Shown here piece by piece: positions 8,665-16,652 of a stretch of 64,000 nucleotides of DNA. The first letter of the stretch is position 1. Each line of letters starts with the position of its first letter. The stretch is from assembly GCF_020966755.1 (NCBI RefSeq), contig NZ_JAJKFT010000010.1:1700720-1764719 (forward strand), given 5' to 3'. The notes under the pieces are model-generated. The model was not told the DNA's origin. It did no database searches and was given only the letters and a program-made list of their open reading frames with translations. Source of the stretch: Blastopirellula sediminis. GTDB lineage: Bacteria; Planctomycetota; Planctomycetia; Pirellulales; Pirellulaceae. Position numbers and translations under genes: made by a program.

Positions 8665-9001
8665 GCTCTCCTCCTTTGAGTGCGTGGTTGATCGCGTCGG
8701 TAATCCGCCGCCAGACGGAGATCGAATCTTCCAGTTTGGCGAGCCCCCGCGACGTCGTCTTGTAGACGATCCGCGTTCGGGCGCCGACCGCCTGCGATTT
8801 CGCCGAGAGGAGCTTCTCCGCTTCCAGCCGATGGAGAATCGGATAGACCGACCCTTCGCCGAACTCCAGCTCGTTCCCCGTCGCCAGCTTGATCGCACTG
8901 ACTAGTTCGTATCCGTACATTGGGCGCTGCGACAAGAGCCGCAGGATTAACATTTCTGGAACGCCGTTCAGAAATGGGGGATTGCTCGTTCGTGACGCCA
9001 T
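8639..9001 (-). CDS. PadR-family transcriptional regulator
   Basis: 120 residues from the ATG at 9001, which has a good ribosome site (AAGGTAAGGGAGCGAAT before it). The winged helix-turn-helix shows typical PadR motifs: FLNGVPEMLILRLLSQRPMYGYELV, GEGSVYPILHRLEAEKLL and RIVYKTTSRGLAKLEDSISVW. The frame stays open far upstream, but that extension opposes the ankyrin gene and is not coding. Two 19-bp palindromes directly upstream (9013-9052) are the likely autoregulatory operator. It forms an operon with the membrane protein at 7948-8664. Confidence 0.93.
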   Translation of the reverse strand: MASRTSNPPFLNGVPEMLILRLLSQRPMYGYELVSAIKLATGNELEFGEGSVYPILHRLEAEKLLSAKSQAVGARTRIVYKTTSRGLAKLEDSISVWRRITDAINHALKGGEHGPATVAR

Positions 9002-9012
9002 ATTCGCTCCCT

Positions 9013-9052
9013 TACCTTGAAGTTCGAGGTTTATACCTGGAACTTCCAGGTA
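9013..9052. promoter_or_regulatory. Tandem palindromic operator, probable PadR binding sites
   Basis: The site at 9034-9052 (TACCTGGAACTTCCAGGTA) is a perfect palindrome about its central base. The site at 9013-9031 (TACCTTGAAGTTCGAGGTT) is an imperfect version. Centres are 21 bp apart, two helical turns, so dimers would sit on the same DNA face. The pair lies between the padR start at 9001 and the ankyrin gene. Confidence 0.75.
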
Positions 9053-9127
9053 AAGAAAGAGGAGTTTTGTCCAGATATCATGAAGGGGTGTCGAAACGTG
9101 AACGGTTGGCTTTGTGGACGAATCGCC

Positions 9128-9790
9128 ATGACCGATCAACCTCGCAATGATCTGTTGGTTCAAGCGGCCGGCGCCGGCGATCTGGAAACTGTTCGGCGAC
9201 TCATCGAAGAGGGCGTGGATCCCAACAGCGTCGATGAGCATGGAATGGGGCCCCTCTTGAACTTCCATCCGGAAGTGACGCGTTATCTGCTGGAGCATGG
9301 CGCCGACCCTAACTTGCAGCGCAACGAGAATATCGCCCCGGTGATCCTGGGCGTTTGCGGAGATTTCGAGTGTCTGCGGCTCTTGGTCGAAGCAGGCGCC
9401 AACGTGAACCGTGCGAGCGAGTACAACGGCGAAACGGCGCTGCACGGCGTCGCTGGCGGCAGCGACGCCCGAGCGGTCCGGTTGTTGCTTGCGCGCGGCG
9501 CGAATCCCAATGCTCGCACGAAGCCAGGGATGAAGACGTATGCTCTGTGGCGGGATGCGCGCGTGCGGGGCGAAACGCCGCTTCACCGCGCTGCGGCGTG
9601 GGGAAGTCCCGAAGTGATTCAACTGCTCCTCGACGCCGGCGCCGATCCGACGATTCGGGACGCCAACCAAGACACGCCGCTTAGCTGGGCCAGTTGGCAT
9701 CGGCGCGACAAGTCGGTCATCGACCAACTTGGGTACGAAGGCTCTGGAGTCGGGCCTGACTTTCCGCTGGAAGAGGACTGGAGCGAATGA
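9128..9790 (+). CDS. Ankyrin-repeat protein
   Basis: 220 residues from the ATG at 9128 (MTDQPRNDLLVQAAGAGDLE). A longer in-frame start at 9017 would run through the PadR operator and adds non-conserved residues. At least five ankyrin repeats are visible: GDLETVRRLIEEGVDPNSVD; EVTRYLLEHGADPNLQ; DFECLRLLVEAGANVNRAS; DARAVRLLLARGANPNA; GETPLHRAAAWGSPEVIQLL followed by DAGADPTIRDANQDTPLSWA. There is no signal peptide, so it is probably a cytosolic protein-protein interaction scaffold with unknown partner. Confidence 0.88.
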   Translation: MTDQPRNDLLVQAAGAGDLETVRRLIEEGVDPNSVDEHGMGPLLNFHPEVTRYLLEHGADPNLQRNENIAPVILGVCGDFECLRLLVEAGANVNRASEYNGETALHGVAGGSDARAVRLLLARGANPNARTKPGMKTYALWRDARVRGETPLHRAAAWGSPEVIQLLLDAGADPTIRDANQDTPLSWASWHRRDKSVIDQLGYEGSGVGPDFPLEEDWSE

Positions 9791-9841
9791 GCGCGGGCGT
9801 GGCCACGGAAAGCGATGCCCCGACCTACTGTCGTCGAGAAT

Positions 9842-10309
9842 CTAGCCGGCCAAATTAGCACTGGCGTCGCTCAGATCAATCCCATTCCGCGAGTTGACCA
9901 GGACGAAGTGTCCCAGGAACATGTCGTCTTCGTCGTAGTAAAACTCGACTTCTTGATCTCCGCTCACCGTGACCGAGTAGAGCAATAGTTTCTCTTGAAA
10001 CTCGCTTTCCGAAAGTTGTGGCTTGGAGACGGTTTTAAACGTGCCGTCCTCTTGCTGCTCGTCATACTCGTTCCAAATATTGTTGTAGCTGTCGCGCAGT
10101 TCCCGCGTGGCGATTCGCTTCGCGACTTGGTCCAGCTCTGCGAGTCGACGGACGACGTTGGCGGCGAGCTCTAGCGTCGCCTCTAAGGGGGCGTCTCCTA
10201 GCGTCACCATCCCGATTTGGATCTCATAGGAGTCGTAGGGAATGGTCGCGACGGCGGCGTAAGGATCGCAGTCCCCAGTTTTCACTTCGCCAAGTATTTC
10301 GTGTTGCAC
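9842..10309 (-). CDS. DUF2262-like protein
   Basis: 155 residues, soluble. The order of segments fits the DUF2262 pattern: a strand-rich start, a long helix (ATLELAANVVRRLAELDQVAKRIATRELRDSYNNIWNEY), LSESEFQEKLLLYSVTVSGD, then EVEFYYDEDDMFLGHFVLVNSR near the end. Its function is unknown. It has no operon partner: the gene downstream on the same strand is the PadR pair, after the opposite-strand ankyrin gene. Confidence 0.75.
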   Translation of the reverse strand: MQHEILGEVKTGDCDPYAAVATIPYDSYEIQIGMVTLGDAPLEATLELAANVVRRLAELDQVAKRIATRELRDSYNNIWNEYDEQQEDGTFKTVSKPQLSESEFQEKLLLYSVTVSGDQEVEFYYDEDDMFLGHFVLVNSRNGIDLSDASANLAG

Positions 10310-10541
10310 GCGACGATTTCTCCAGTCGTTCTTTCTTCAACCGTACGCGAAAGCGGGAACTCGTCAGTTGATTGGGTAAATCAACAACTCTAGCCGGTTG
10401 GAATGGAACATTTCGCATTGTAGCCTGAGCGGCCGAAAACGTTGCGTAGGCTTTCAGGGATTGATTCCACCCCGTCGTCCATTATCGTGGACATAGCGAA
10501 ATTGCCCCCCGCTCAGCACCTCATGCCCCGGTAGAAACAAG

Positions 10542-11567
10542 ATGCATCGCCCCCGCCTTCTTCTGTTGATGTTGATTTGCGTTCCGTTCGCCTTTGTCGC
10601 TAACGCCCACGCCGCAAAACCAATCCCCGTCATCTTTGACACCGACATCTCCGGCGACGTGGATGACGTGTTGGCCCTCGCCATGTTGCATGCGCTGGCC
10701 GATCGGCAGGAGTGTGAGATCAAGGCGGTGACGATCTCGAAGGTGAATCCCCTCACGGCGCCGTTTGTCGATGCGGTCAACGCGTTTTATGGGCGTGGCG
10801 AGATTCCGATTGGGGTGACGCGGGACGCGCAGAAGCGTGAGAGTAAGTATTTGCAGTTGGTGAAGACCAAGGATGGCGGCGAGTTTCGTTATCCGCATGA
10901 CCTGCTTTCAAGCGACGACGCGCCCGATGCCGTGACGGTGCTGCGGAAGACGTTAGCGGCGGCGGAGGACAAATCGGTCGTGTTGATTCAAGTTGGGCTG
11001 GCGGCGAACTTGGCCGACCTGGTCGAATCGCCGGCCGATGAGGTGAGCCCGCTGAGCGGTGAAGAGTTGATTCGCCGGAAGGTGAAGTTCACGTCGATCA
11101 TGGCCGGCGCCTTTTCGCCGGTGAAGGGGAACGCGCATTACCTGGAAGCGAACGTCTACAACGGCGTCGGCTCGATGCAGCGGTTTGCGGCGAAGTGGCC
11201 GCATGACTCGCCGGTGATCTGGAGCGACTTTTTGATTGGCCTGGCCGCTCCCTATCCGCGGGAAAGCGTCGCCCGGGACTTTGGGTACGTGCCGCATCAC
11301 ATCGTGCGAGAAGCGTATTTATTGCATAGCGGCCCGAACCATGATCGACCGACCTGGGATCTGACCAGCGTCCTCTACGCGGTTCGCCCCGACGATCACT
11401 ATTTCGGACTCTCGGAGCCGGGGCTCGTTTCAGTCGACGACGACGGCTTCACGCGGTTCCAGCCTCAGGCCGACGGGCGCGATCGCTATTTGACGATGGA
11501 TGGGAAGCAGACGATTCGCGTTATCGAAACGCAGCGCTCGCTCGTCAGTCAGCCGCCGCTGAAGTAG
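10542..11567 (+). CDS. Secreted nucleoside hydrolase-like protein (IU-nucleoside hydrolase fold)
   Basis: 341 residues with a signal peptide (MHRPRLLLLMLICVPFAFVANAHA). The mature start PIPVIFDTDISGDVDDVLAL carries the Asp cluster (DTDxxxDxDD) that binds calcium and ribose in inosine-uridine nucleoside hydrolases. Further matches are VNAFYGRGEIPIGVTRD and TWDLTSVLYAVRPD near the end. The family cleaves N-glycosidic bonds of ribonucleosides. Secretion suggests scavenging in the periplasm; the true substrate is not predictable. Confidence 0.85.
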   Translation: MHRPRLLLLMLICVPFAFVANAHAAKPIPVIFDTDISGDVDDVLALAMLHALADRQECEIKAVTISKVNPLTAPFVDAVNAFYGRGEIPIGVTRDAQKRESKYLQLVKTKDGGEFRYPHDLLSSDDAPDAVTVLRKTLAAAEDKSVVLIQVGLAANLADLVESPADEVSPLSGEELIRRKVKFTSIMAGAFSPVKGNAHYLEANVYNGVGSMQRFAAKWPHDSPVIWSDFLIGLAAPYPRESVARDFGYVPHHIVREAYLLHSGPNHDRPTWDLTSVLYAVRPDDHYFGLSEPGLVSVDDDGFTRFQPQADGRDRYLTMDGKQTIRVIETQRSLVSQPPLK

Positions 11568-11577
11568 TCCAGATGCT

Positions 11578-11731
11578 GGGTGCCATGGCCACGGCTTTGC
11601 GTGGCCATGATTGTGCACGAGATTTAATCTAGAGGTTCGTCCAAACGAAGAATTGGAACGTCCCAAGGAAGCGACCGGATTGGAATTGGCGACCGTATTC
11701 ATGGCCACGCAAGGCCGTGGCCATGGCACCC
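11578..11731. repeat. Long inverted repeat with GGGTGCCATG ends (family B)
   Basis: Arms at 11578-11610 and 11699-11731 are near-perfect inverse complements (GGGTGCCATGGCCACGGC... ending CGTGGCCATGA) around a roughly 88-bp centre with no open frame. The termini match those of the element at 3086-3191. It lies between two convergent genes. Confidence 0.82.
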
Positions 11732-11738
11732 GATGTCT

Positions 11739-12224
11739 TTAACCGGCCATTGCCGCTTCGATCGTGGCGATGTCGATCTTCGTCATCGTCATCATCGCTT
11801 CGAAGGCCCGTTTGGCGACGGCCGGATCGGGATTGCTGATCGCCGACATCAGCATCGCGGGGGTGATTTGCCAGGAGATGCCCCACTTGTCGACGCACCA
11901 GCCGCAGGCGATTTCTTTGCCGCCGTGACTGATGATCGCGTCCCAGTAGCAATCGGTTTCGGCCTGATCTTCGGTCGAAACTTGGAACGAGAAGGCGTCG
12001 GTATGGGCATGGCCGGGGCCGCCGTTCAGACCGATGCAGGGAATCCCCAGCACCGTGAACTGGACGACCAGCACGTTTCCCTGCTGCCCGGAGGGATAGT
12101 CGCCGGGAGCGCGGGTGACGCCGTCGACCGACGAGTCAGGAAAGGTCTCGGCATAAAAGTTCGCCGCTTCTTCGGCGGCGCCGTCGTACCACAGGCAGAT
12201 CGTGTTTTTCGCTGGTTTCGACAT
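11739..12224 (-). CDS. PhnB-like VOC-superfamily protein
   Basis: 161 residues from the ATG at 12224, chosen because it has a strong ribosome site (GGAAAGGGAAACGCAC) and because family members start near KNTICLWYDG. Two VOC-type beta-alpha-beta modules are visible: CLWYDGAAEEAANFYAETFPDS and FSFQVSTEDQAETDCYWDAI. The latter is followed by GGWCxDKWG-like text (CGWCVDKWGISWQITPAML), typical of PhnB/3-demethylubiquinone methyltransferase-like proteins. The actual reaction is unknown. Confidence 0.9.
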   Translation of the reverse strand: MSKPAKNTICLWYDGAAEEAANFYAETFPDSSVDGVTRAPGDYPSGQQGNVLVVQFTVLGIPCIGLNGGPGHAHTDAFSFQVSTEDQAETDCYWDAIISHGGKEIACGWCVDKWGISWQITPAMLMSAISNPDPAVAKRAFEAMMTMTKIDIATIEAAMAG

Positions 12225-12390
12225 GTGCGTTTCCCTTTCCGTTTGCGAGTGAAGTCCGGCAGAAAGCAGCATAGCGGCGCGGTGAACGGTAAACGAGATG
12301 GCGCCGCTCGCGTTCCGCTATAATTAGAGAAGACGCGGGCGCTGCGGCGCCAACAGAATCGCCTTAGCACGACATAGCGGCGAGAACGGC

Positions 12391-14028
12391 ATGAACTTCG
12401 GAACGTCGTATAAGCAGAATCCGATCAACGGCAGCTACGACGTGATCGTCATCGGCTCGGGGATTGGCGGGCTCGGCGCGGCGGCGCTGCTCGCCAAGCA
12501 TGGCGGCAAGCGGGTGCTGGTTCTCGAACGGCACTATACCGCCGGCGGTTTTACCCATACGTTTCGCCGGCCTGGGTACGAGTGGGACGTTGGCGTTCAC
12601 TACATCGGCGATATTTTCGACCTCGATGCGCCGCTGCGGACGCTGCTCGACGACGTGACCGACGCCCAGCTCGAGTGGGCCGACATGGGAGAGGTCTACG
12701 ACCGGATCATCATCGGCGACCAGACATACGACTTCGTCAAAGGTCGCGAAAACTTCCGGCAGCGGCTGCACGATTATTTTCCGAACGAGCGTACCGCAAT
12801 CGATCGCTACTTGCAGGAAGTCGACGCGACCTCCGATCGGGCCAGAATGTTCTTCGCTGAGAAAGCGCTGCCGGTCTTTCTGTCGCGGCTGGTCGGCGGC
12901 TTGATGCGTTGGCCGCTCCTCAGGAAAGCGAAGCGGACGACGCTCGAAACCCTTTCGTCGCTCACCAGCGACAAGCAGCTAATCGGCGTGCTGACGGGGC
13001 AGTTTGGCGACTACGGCTTGCCTCCGGGGCAGAGCAGCTTTTTCATTCACGCGATGATCGCGAAGCATTATCTGGAAGGCGCCGCTTATCCCGTGGGAGG
13101 CGCGTCTCGTTTCGCCGCAACGATGTTGCCGGTGATCGAACAGCGGGGCGGAGCAGTTTACACCAACGCCGAGGTTGGCCGCATCCTGGTCGAAAACGAT
13201 CGAGCCGTCGGCGTCGAACTGGCCGACGGAAACCAGTTGCGAGCTCCTTGGGTCGTCAGCGACGCCGGGGCGCTGAATACATTTCAGCGTTTGTTGCCGC
13301 CGGAGACGAGCGCCGCGCCGCACTGTCAGCGTCTCTTGCGTCATCAATCGGAATCGCCAGCCCACATCTCCCTCTACATCGGCTTGCGGGAGACGGCCGA
13401 GCAGCTTGGTTTGTCGAAGCCGAATCTATGGGTCTATCGCGACTACGATCACGACCGCAACTTCGCGCGGATTCAAGCAGATCCGAACGCGCCGCTGCCG
13501 GTCGCCTATATCTCGTTCCCTTCGGCGAAAGATCCTGACTTTGAACAGCGTTATCCTGGCCGGGCTACGATCGAAGTGATCAGCGTCGCCCCTTACGCCT
13601 GGTTCGCGCCTTGGGCTTCCGATCCCTGGAAGAAGCGGGGCGACGAATACGAAGCGCTGAAGGAGCAGCTGACTGGGAAATTGCTGGAACAGCTCTACGC
13701 TTGCTGTCCGCAGGTGGAAGGGAGGATCGACTACGCCGAGCTGTCGACGCCGTTGTCGACCGAACACTTCATGGGACATCCACATGGAATGATCTATGGG
13801 CTGGCCGCGACGCCGGCACGCTTTGCCGAGCGTTGGCTCCGCCCGCAAACGCCGCTCCGCAATTTGTACCTGACCGGGACTGACATCTGCACGCTGGGAA
13901 TCGCCGGGGCGCTGTTCGGCGGCTTTTTGACGGCGTCGGCGATTCTAGGCAAGAACCTAATGCCGGCCGTGGCCAAGGGGGCGAAGCGGGCGCAGGCTCG
14001 GAAAACAAAGGGCGCCGCGACAGGCTGA
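12391..14028 (+). CDS. FAD-dependent oxidoreductase, phytoene desaturase / all-trans-retinol 13,14-reductase (RetSat)-like
   Basis: 545 residues. An FAD-binding Rossmann motif sits near the start (YDVIVIGSGIGGLGAAALLA...VLVLERH) together with the family signature YTAGGFTHTFRRPGYEWDVGVHYIG. The C-terminal FAD contact is NLYLTGTDICTLGIAGALFGG. The order and length fit the RetSat/CrtI-type group, which saturates or desaturates polyene chains. The next gene on the same strand (14172) is a multi-pass membrane protein 143 nt downstream, possibly co-transcribed. The substrate, carotenoid, retinoid or another isoprenoid, is inferred only from family. Confidence 0.87.
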   Translation: MNFGTSYKQNPINGSYDVIVIGSGIGGLGAAALLAKHGGKRVLVLERHYTAGGFTHTFRRPGYEWDVGVHYIGDIFDLDAPLRTLLDDVTDAQLEWADMGEVYDRIIIGDQTYDFVKGRENFRQRLHDYFPNERTAIDRYLQEVDATSDRARMFFAEKALPVFLSRLVGGLMRWPLLRKAKRTTLETLSSLTSDKQLIGVLTGQFGDYGLPPGQSSFFIHAMIAKHYLEGAAYPVGGASRFAATMLPVIEQRGGAVYTNAEVGRILVENDRAVGVELADGNQLRAPWVVSDAGALNTFQRLLPPETSAAPHCQRLLRHQSESPAHISLYIGLRETAEQLGLSKPNLWVYRDYDHDRNFARIQADPNAPLPVAYISFPSAKDPDFEQRYPGRATIEVISVAPYAWFAPWASDPWKKRGDEYEALKEQLTGKLLEQLYACCPQVEGRIDYAELSTPLSTEHFMGHPHGMIYGLAATPARFAERWLRPQTPLRNLYLTGTDICTLGIAGALFGGFLTASAILGKNLMPAVAKGAKRAQARKTKGAATG

Positions 14029-14171
14029 CATCGCGTTGTTCCGGTCATAGCGATCGCAACGTCGCCGTCGATTCGCGTTGTTTTGACGATTATCGTTTGG
14101 CGGGGCAACGGTGACCTATATTGAAGGGTTTGATCGAGAGTCTCCCCGTCCATGCCTAGACGCTCGCGACC

Positions 14172-15332
14172 ATGCGAAAGAAGAAGTCGAAAACCATCGA
14201 TCGCGCCGCCAAGAACGTTGGCGCCGGCAAAAGCGTCGAGCAGGCGAAGCCCGACGTAGGGACGCCTGGCGCTGCGGCTAAGCCGGAAGTTCAATCGAAT
14301 TCGGTCGAGTACGTCAACATTGGCTTGATGCTGCTCGCGCTCGCGATCGCCGCGGTCGTGCCGTTTGAATTGTTTCTGATTTCGTATGCGGTGCTTGGTC
14401 CGCTGCATTATCTGACCGAGATTTCGTGGCTGCACGATCGCAAGTACTTCACGCCGCGGAAGGCCGACTGGGCGCTGCTGGTCGGGTGCGGTTTGCTGGC
14501 GACGCTTGGAAATGGAAACGTATTGGGGGAACAAGGGGTCGCATGGCTCGATCAGATTTCGATCGGCAGTTCGACCCTCTATCAAATCCTCAACTCGCAC
14601 TACGCCGACGTCCTCTTCTTCGCCCTGGGCATGGCGGTCGTCTTCGTCGTGGCGCGGCAAACGTCACTGCGGCTGTTCGGTCTAGCCGTCGTGCTGGTTT
14701 GCGCGTTTTTCTTTAACGTCAATACGGCAAGTCCCGCGGCCAGTGCGTATTACAAACTGTTTGGCGTTTACCTGCCGACGCTGATTCACGTGTTTGTCTT
14801 CACCGGCGCGTTTATCTTCGCCGGCGCTTTGAAACGAAACAGCAAGGCAGGCTTCCTGTCGTTCGCGGTGTTTTTGGGTTGCGGAGCGGCGGCGATCTGG
14901 CTGCCGAATCTGGCCGGGGCTCCGCCGACCGAGGCGCCGGCCGTCTTTTGGCGGGGCTTTCAAGAGCTTTCGCTGAATAGCCTGAACGACCTGCTGCGGC
15001 TGCCGACCGAAGCGATCGTCGGTACGAATCTCTTTACTGGCGATGTCGTCCTGCGGCTCGTCCGCTTCCTGGCGTTCGCCTACACCTACCACTACCTGAA
15101 CTGGTTCTCGAAGACGCAGATCATCGGCTGGCACGAAGTGCCGAAGACCCGCTTGGCGGTGATCGTGATCGCCTGGCTTGCGTCGATGGGACTCTACGCG
15201 GTCAACTACGACCTGGGACTGCGATGGCTCTTTCTGCTGAGCCTGACGCATGTGCTGCTGGAGTTCCCGCTCAACTTCCAGTGCTTCAAGGATATCGGGA
15301 TCTCGTTACGGCGGCGACTGGCGCCGGCTTAA
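14172..15332 (+). CDS. Multi-pass membrane protein with conserved-looking His pairs, function unknown
   Basis: 386 residues. A basic hydrophilic N-terminus (about 50 residues) precedes roughly nine hydrophobic segments (for example IGLMLLALAIAAVVPFELFLI and FALGMAVVFVVARQ). Histidines recur at segment edges: LGPLHYLTEISWLHD, YLPTLIHVFVF, YTYHYLNWF, IIGWHEVPKTR and LSLTHVLLEFPLNFQ. That arrangement recalls membrane di-iron enzymes or Blh-type carotenoid dioxygenases, but I cannot assign it to one. It follows the RetSat-like gene, which makes an isoprenoid or lipid role worth testing. Confidence 0.75.
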   Translation: MRKKKSKTIDRAAKNVGAGKSVEQAKPDVGTPGAAAKPEVQSNSVEYVNIGLMLLALAIAAVVPFELFLISYAVLGPLHYLTEISWLHDRKYFTPRKADWALLVGCGLLATLGNGNVLGEQGVAWLDQISIGSSTLYQILNSHYADVLFFALGMAVVFVVARQTSLRLFGLAVVLVCAFFFNVNTASPAASAYYKLFGVYLPTLIHVFVFTGAFIFAGALKRNSKAGFLSFAVFLGCGAAAIWLPNLAGAPPTEAPAVFWRGFQELSLNSLNDLLRLPTEAIVGTNLFTGDVVLRLVRFLAFAYTYHYLNWFSKTQIIGWHEVPKTRLAVIVIAWLASMGLYAVNYDLGLRWLFLLSLTHVLLEFPLNFQCFKDIGISLRRRLAPA

Positions 15333-15411
15333 GTGGCGTTGTGCTGGGAAAGTTTCGCCACGTAAAGGCCTCGCCAACATCGACGTAGAAGGCTCCGTCT
15401 CGACTTTCTGA

Positions 15412-16461
15412 CTAAGGGCTCCCGTATTTGGAGCGAGTCGAGGCGTTGAATTTTTGCAGGGCTTCGTCGCACGTGTGGTTTTCGAACTCGTAGTTCCACG
15501 GTTCGATGTATCGCATGCCGAGTTCTTCCGCCTGCTTGAAAACGGCGGCGTAGTCGCCGTTCGGGAAGCGGTCTTGCTGGTCGGAGCGGCCGATGACCTG
15601 GCCGTAGAGATCTCCTTGGTAGCCTTTCAAAACGGCGATCAACGCGCCCTGGTAATTCGTTTTTCCTGAGATCCACCACATGCCGATACCGACCCGGTTT
15701 TCGTAAGCGGGCTTTTGGAACTCGCTAATCAAACGGGAGGGGATCGCAGTGCTGCGGAAGAGTTCATGGACTTCAAAAGCGACCGCCTTTTCAGGAAAAG
15801 CCTTCAGCACGCTTTGCGTCGTCTCGGCCGACGCTTGAAGCCAAATGTCGCCGAATTTCTGTTCGGCCGCTTTGTCGCGAGGGTTGATGCCGGCCGCCTG
15901 GAAGAGCGTTTCGGGGGGGACGCCGTTGAAGTGACCTTCGGTTCCATTGCTGGTCATCTGCGGTACGTAGATGAGCTTCAGTCGCTCATCTTTTCCGTAT
16001 TTGTCTCCTACGGCTTGGAGCATTTCTTTCAGACGTTTTTGAACGACCGGATCCCAGTACTTGGGCATCTGAACCGGGTTGCCGCGGAAGCTCATCGCGA
16101 AGGTTTCGACGTGAAGATCAGAGACGAGCCAACTGGGAGAAAGGGAGAGGGGCCGGCGCGGACCGCGAGCAGTATTGTCCTGCCTTTCCGTGGACGTCCA
16201 GCCGCCATGGATGGCGAGGGTCCAGTTCATGCCGGGTTTGAGAAGTCGAACCTGTTGTTCGATTGGGGCGAAGTCGAACCGCCCAGGCTTCGGTTCAATC
16301 TCGGACCAAGCGACGCGGACGAGTCCTCCTTGCATCTGTTTGTTTTCGACGGCGCGGGGAGTGATTTTACTCGCGTAGGCGCCGGTCGGCTTTTCGACCT
16401 CTTTGCCGAAGGAGGTTACGGCGAACAAGAGGAGCAGTGTGAGCGTGCATGGAGTTTTCAT
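15412..16461 (-). CDS. Secreted TIM-barrel glycoside hydrolase-like protein (GH42/GH-A type)
   Basis: 349 residues with a signal peptide (MKTPCTLTLLLLFAVTSFG). The start of the mature domain (GGLVRVAWSEIEPKPGRFDFAPIEQQVRLLK) is typical of clan GH-A TIM-barrel enzymes such as GH42. Later strands carry candidate acids (KLIYVPQMTSNGTEGHFNG; KAVAFEVHELF; GMRYIEPWNYEFEN). I cannot pin down the catalytic pair or the substrate. It stands alone on the reverse strand. Confidence 0.72.
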   Translation of the reverse strand: MKTPCTLTLLLLFAVTSFGKEVEKPTGAYASKITPRAVENKQMQGGLVRVAWSEIEPKPGRFDFAPIEQQVRLLKPGMNWTLAIHGGWTSTERQDNTARGPRRPLSLSPSWLVSDLHVETFAMSFRGNPVQMPKYWDPVVQKRLKEMLQAVGDKYGKDERLKLIYVPQMTSNGTEGHFNGVPPETLFQAAGINPRDKAAEQKFGDIWLQASAETTQSVLKAFPEKAVAFEVHELFRSTAIPSRLISEFQKPAYENRVGIGMWWISGKTNYQGALIAVLKGYQGDLYGQVIGRSDQQDRFPNGDYAAVFKQAEELGMRYIEPWNYEFENHTCDEALQKFNASTRSKYGSP

Positions 16462-16652
16462 GGTGGTTTAAATCCCGAAATGGGGGAAAAGTTTCGGGAC
16501 TCTATGGGTTTAACCCAGATTATTCGCGGCCGGTCCTTACCTGACGCTGAGAAAACCTCAGCGCGTGGATCGACCGTCGGACGCCCACGGAGACTGAGAG
16601 AGGTGACGCCGGACGCGGATGAATCGGCGGCCGCCGCATTTGCCGATACCGG

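Noticed and set aside
9017-9127. N-terminal extension of the ankyrin protein from 9017
   Set aside because: It would run through the PadR operator and adds residues unlike ankyrin proteins; the ATG at 9128 is preferred.
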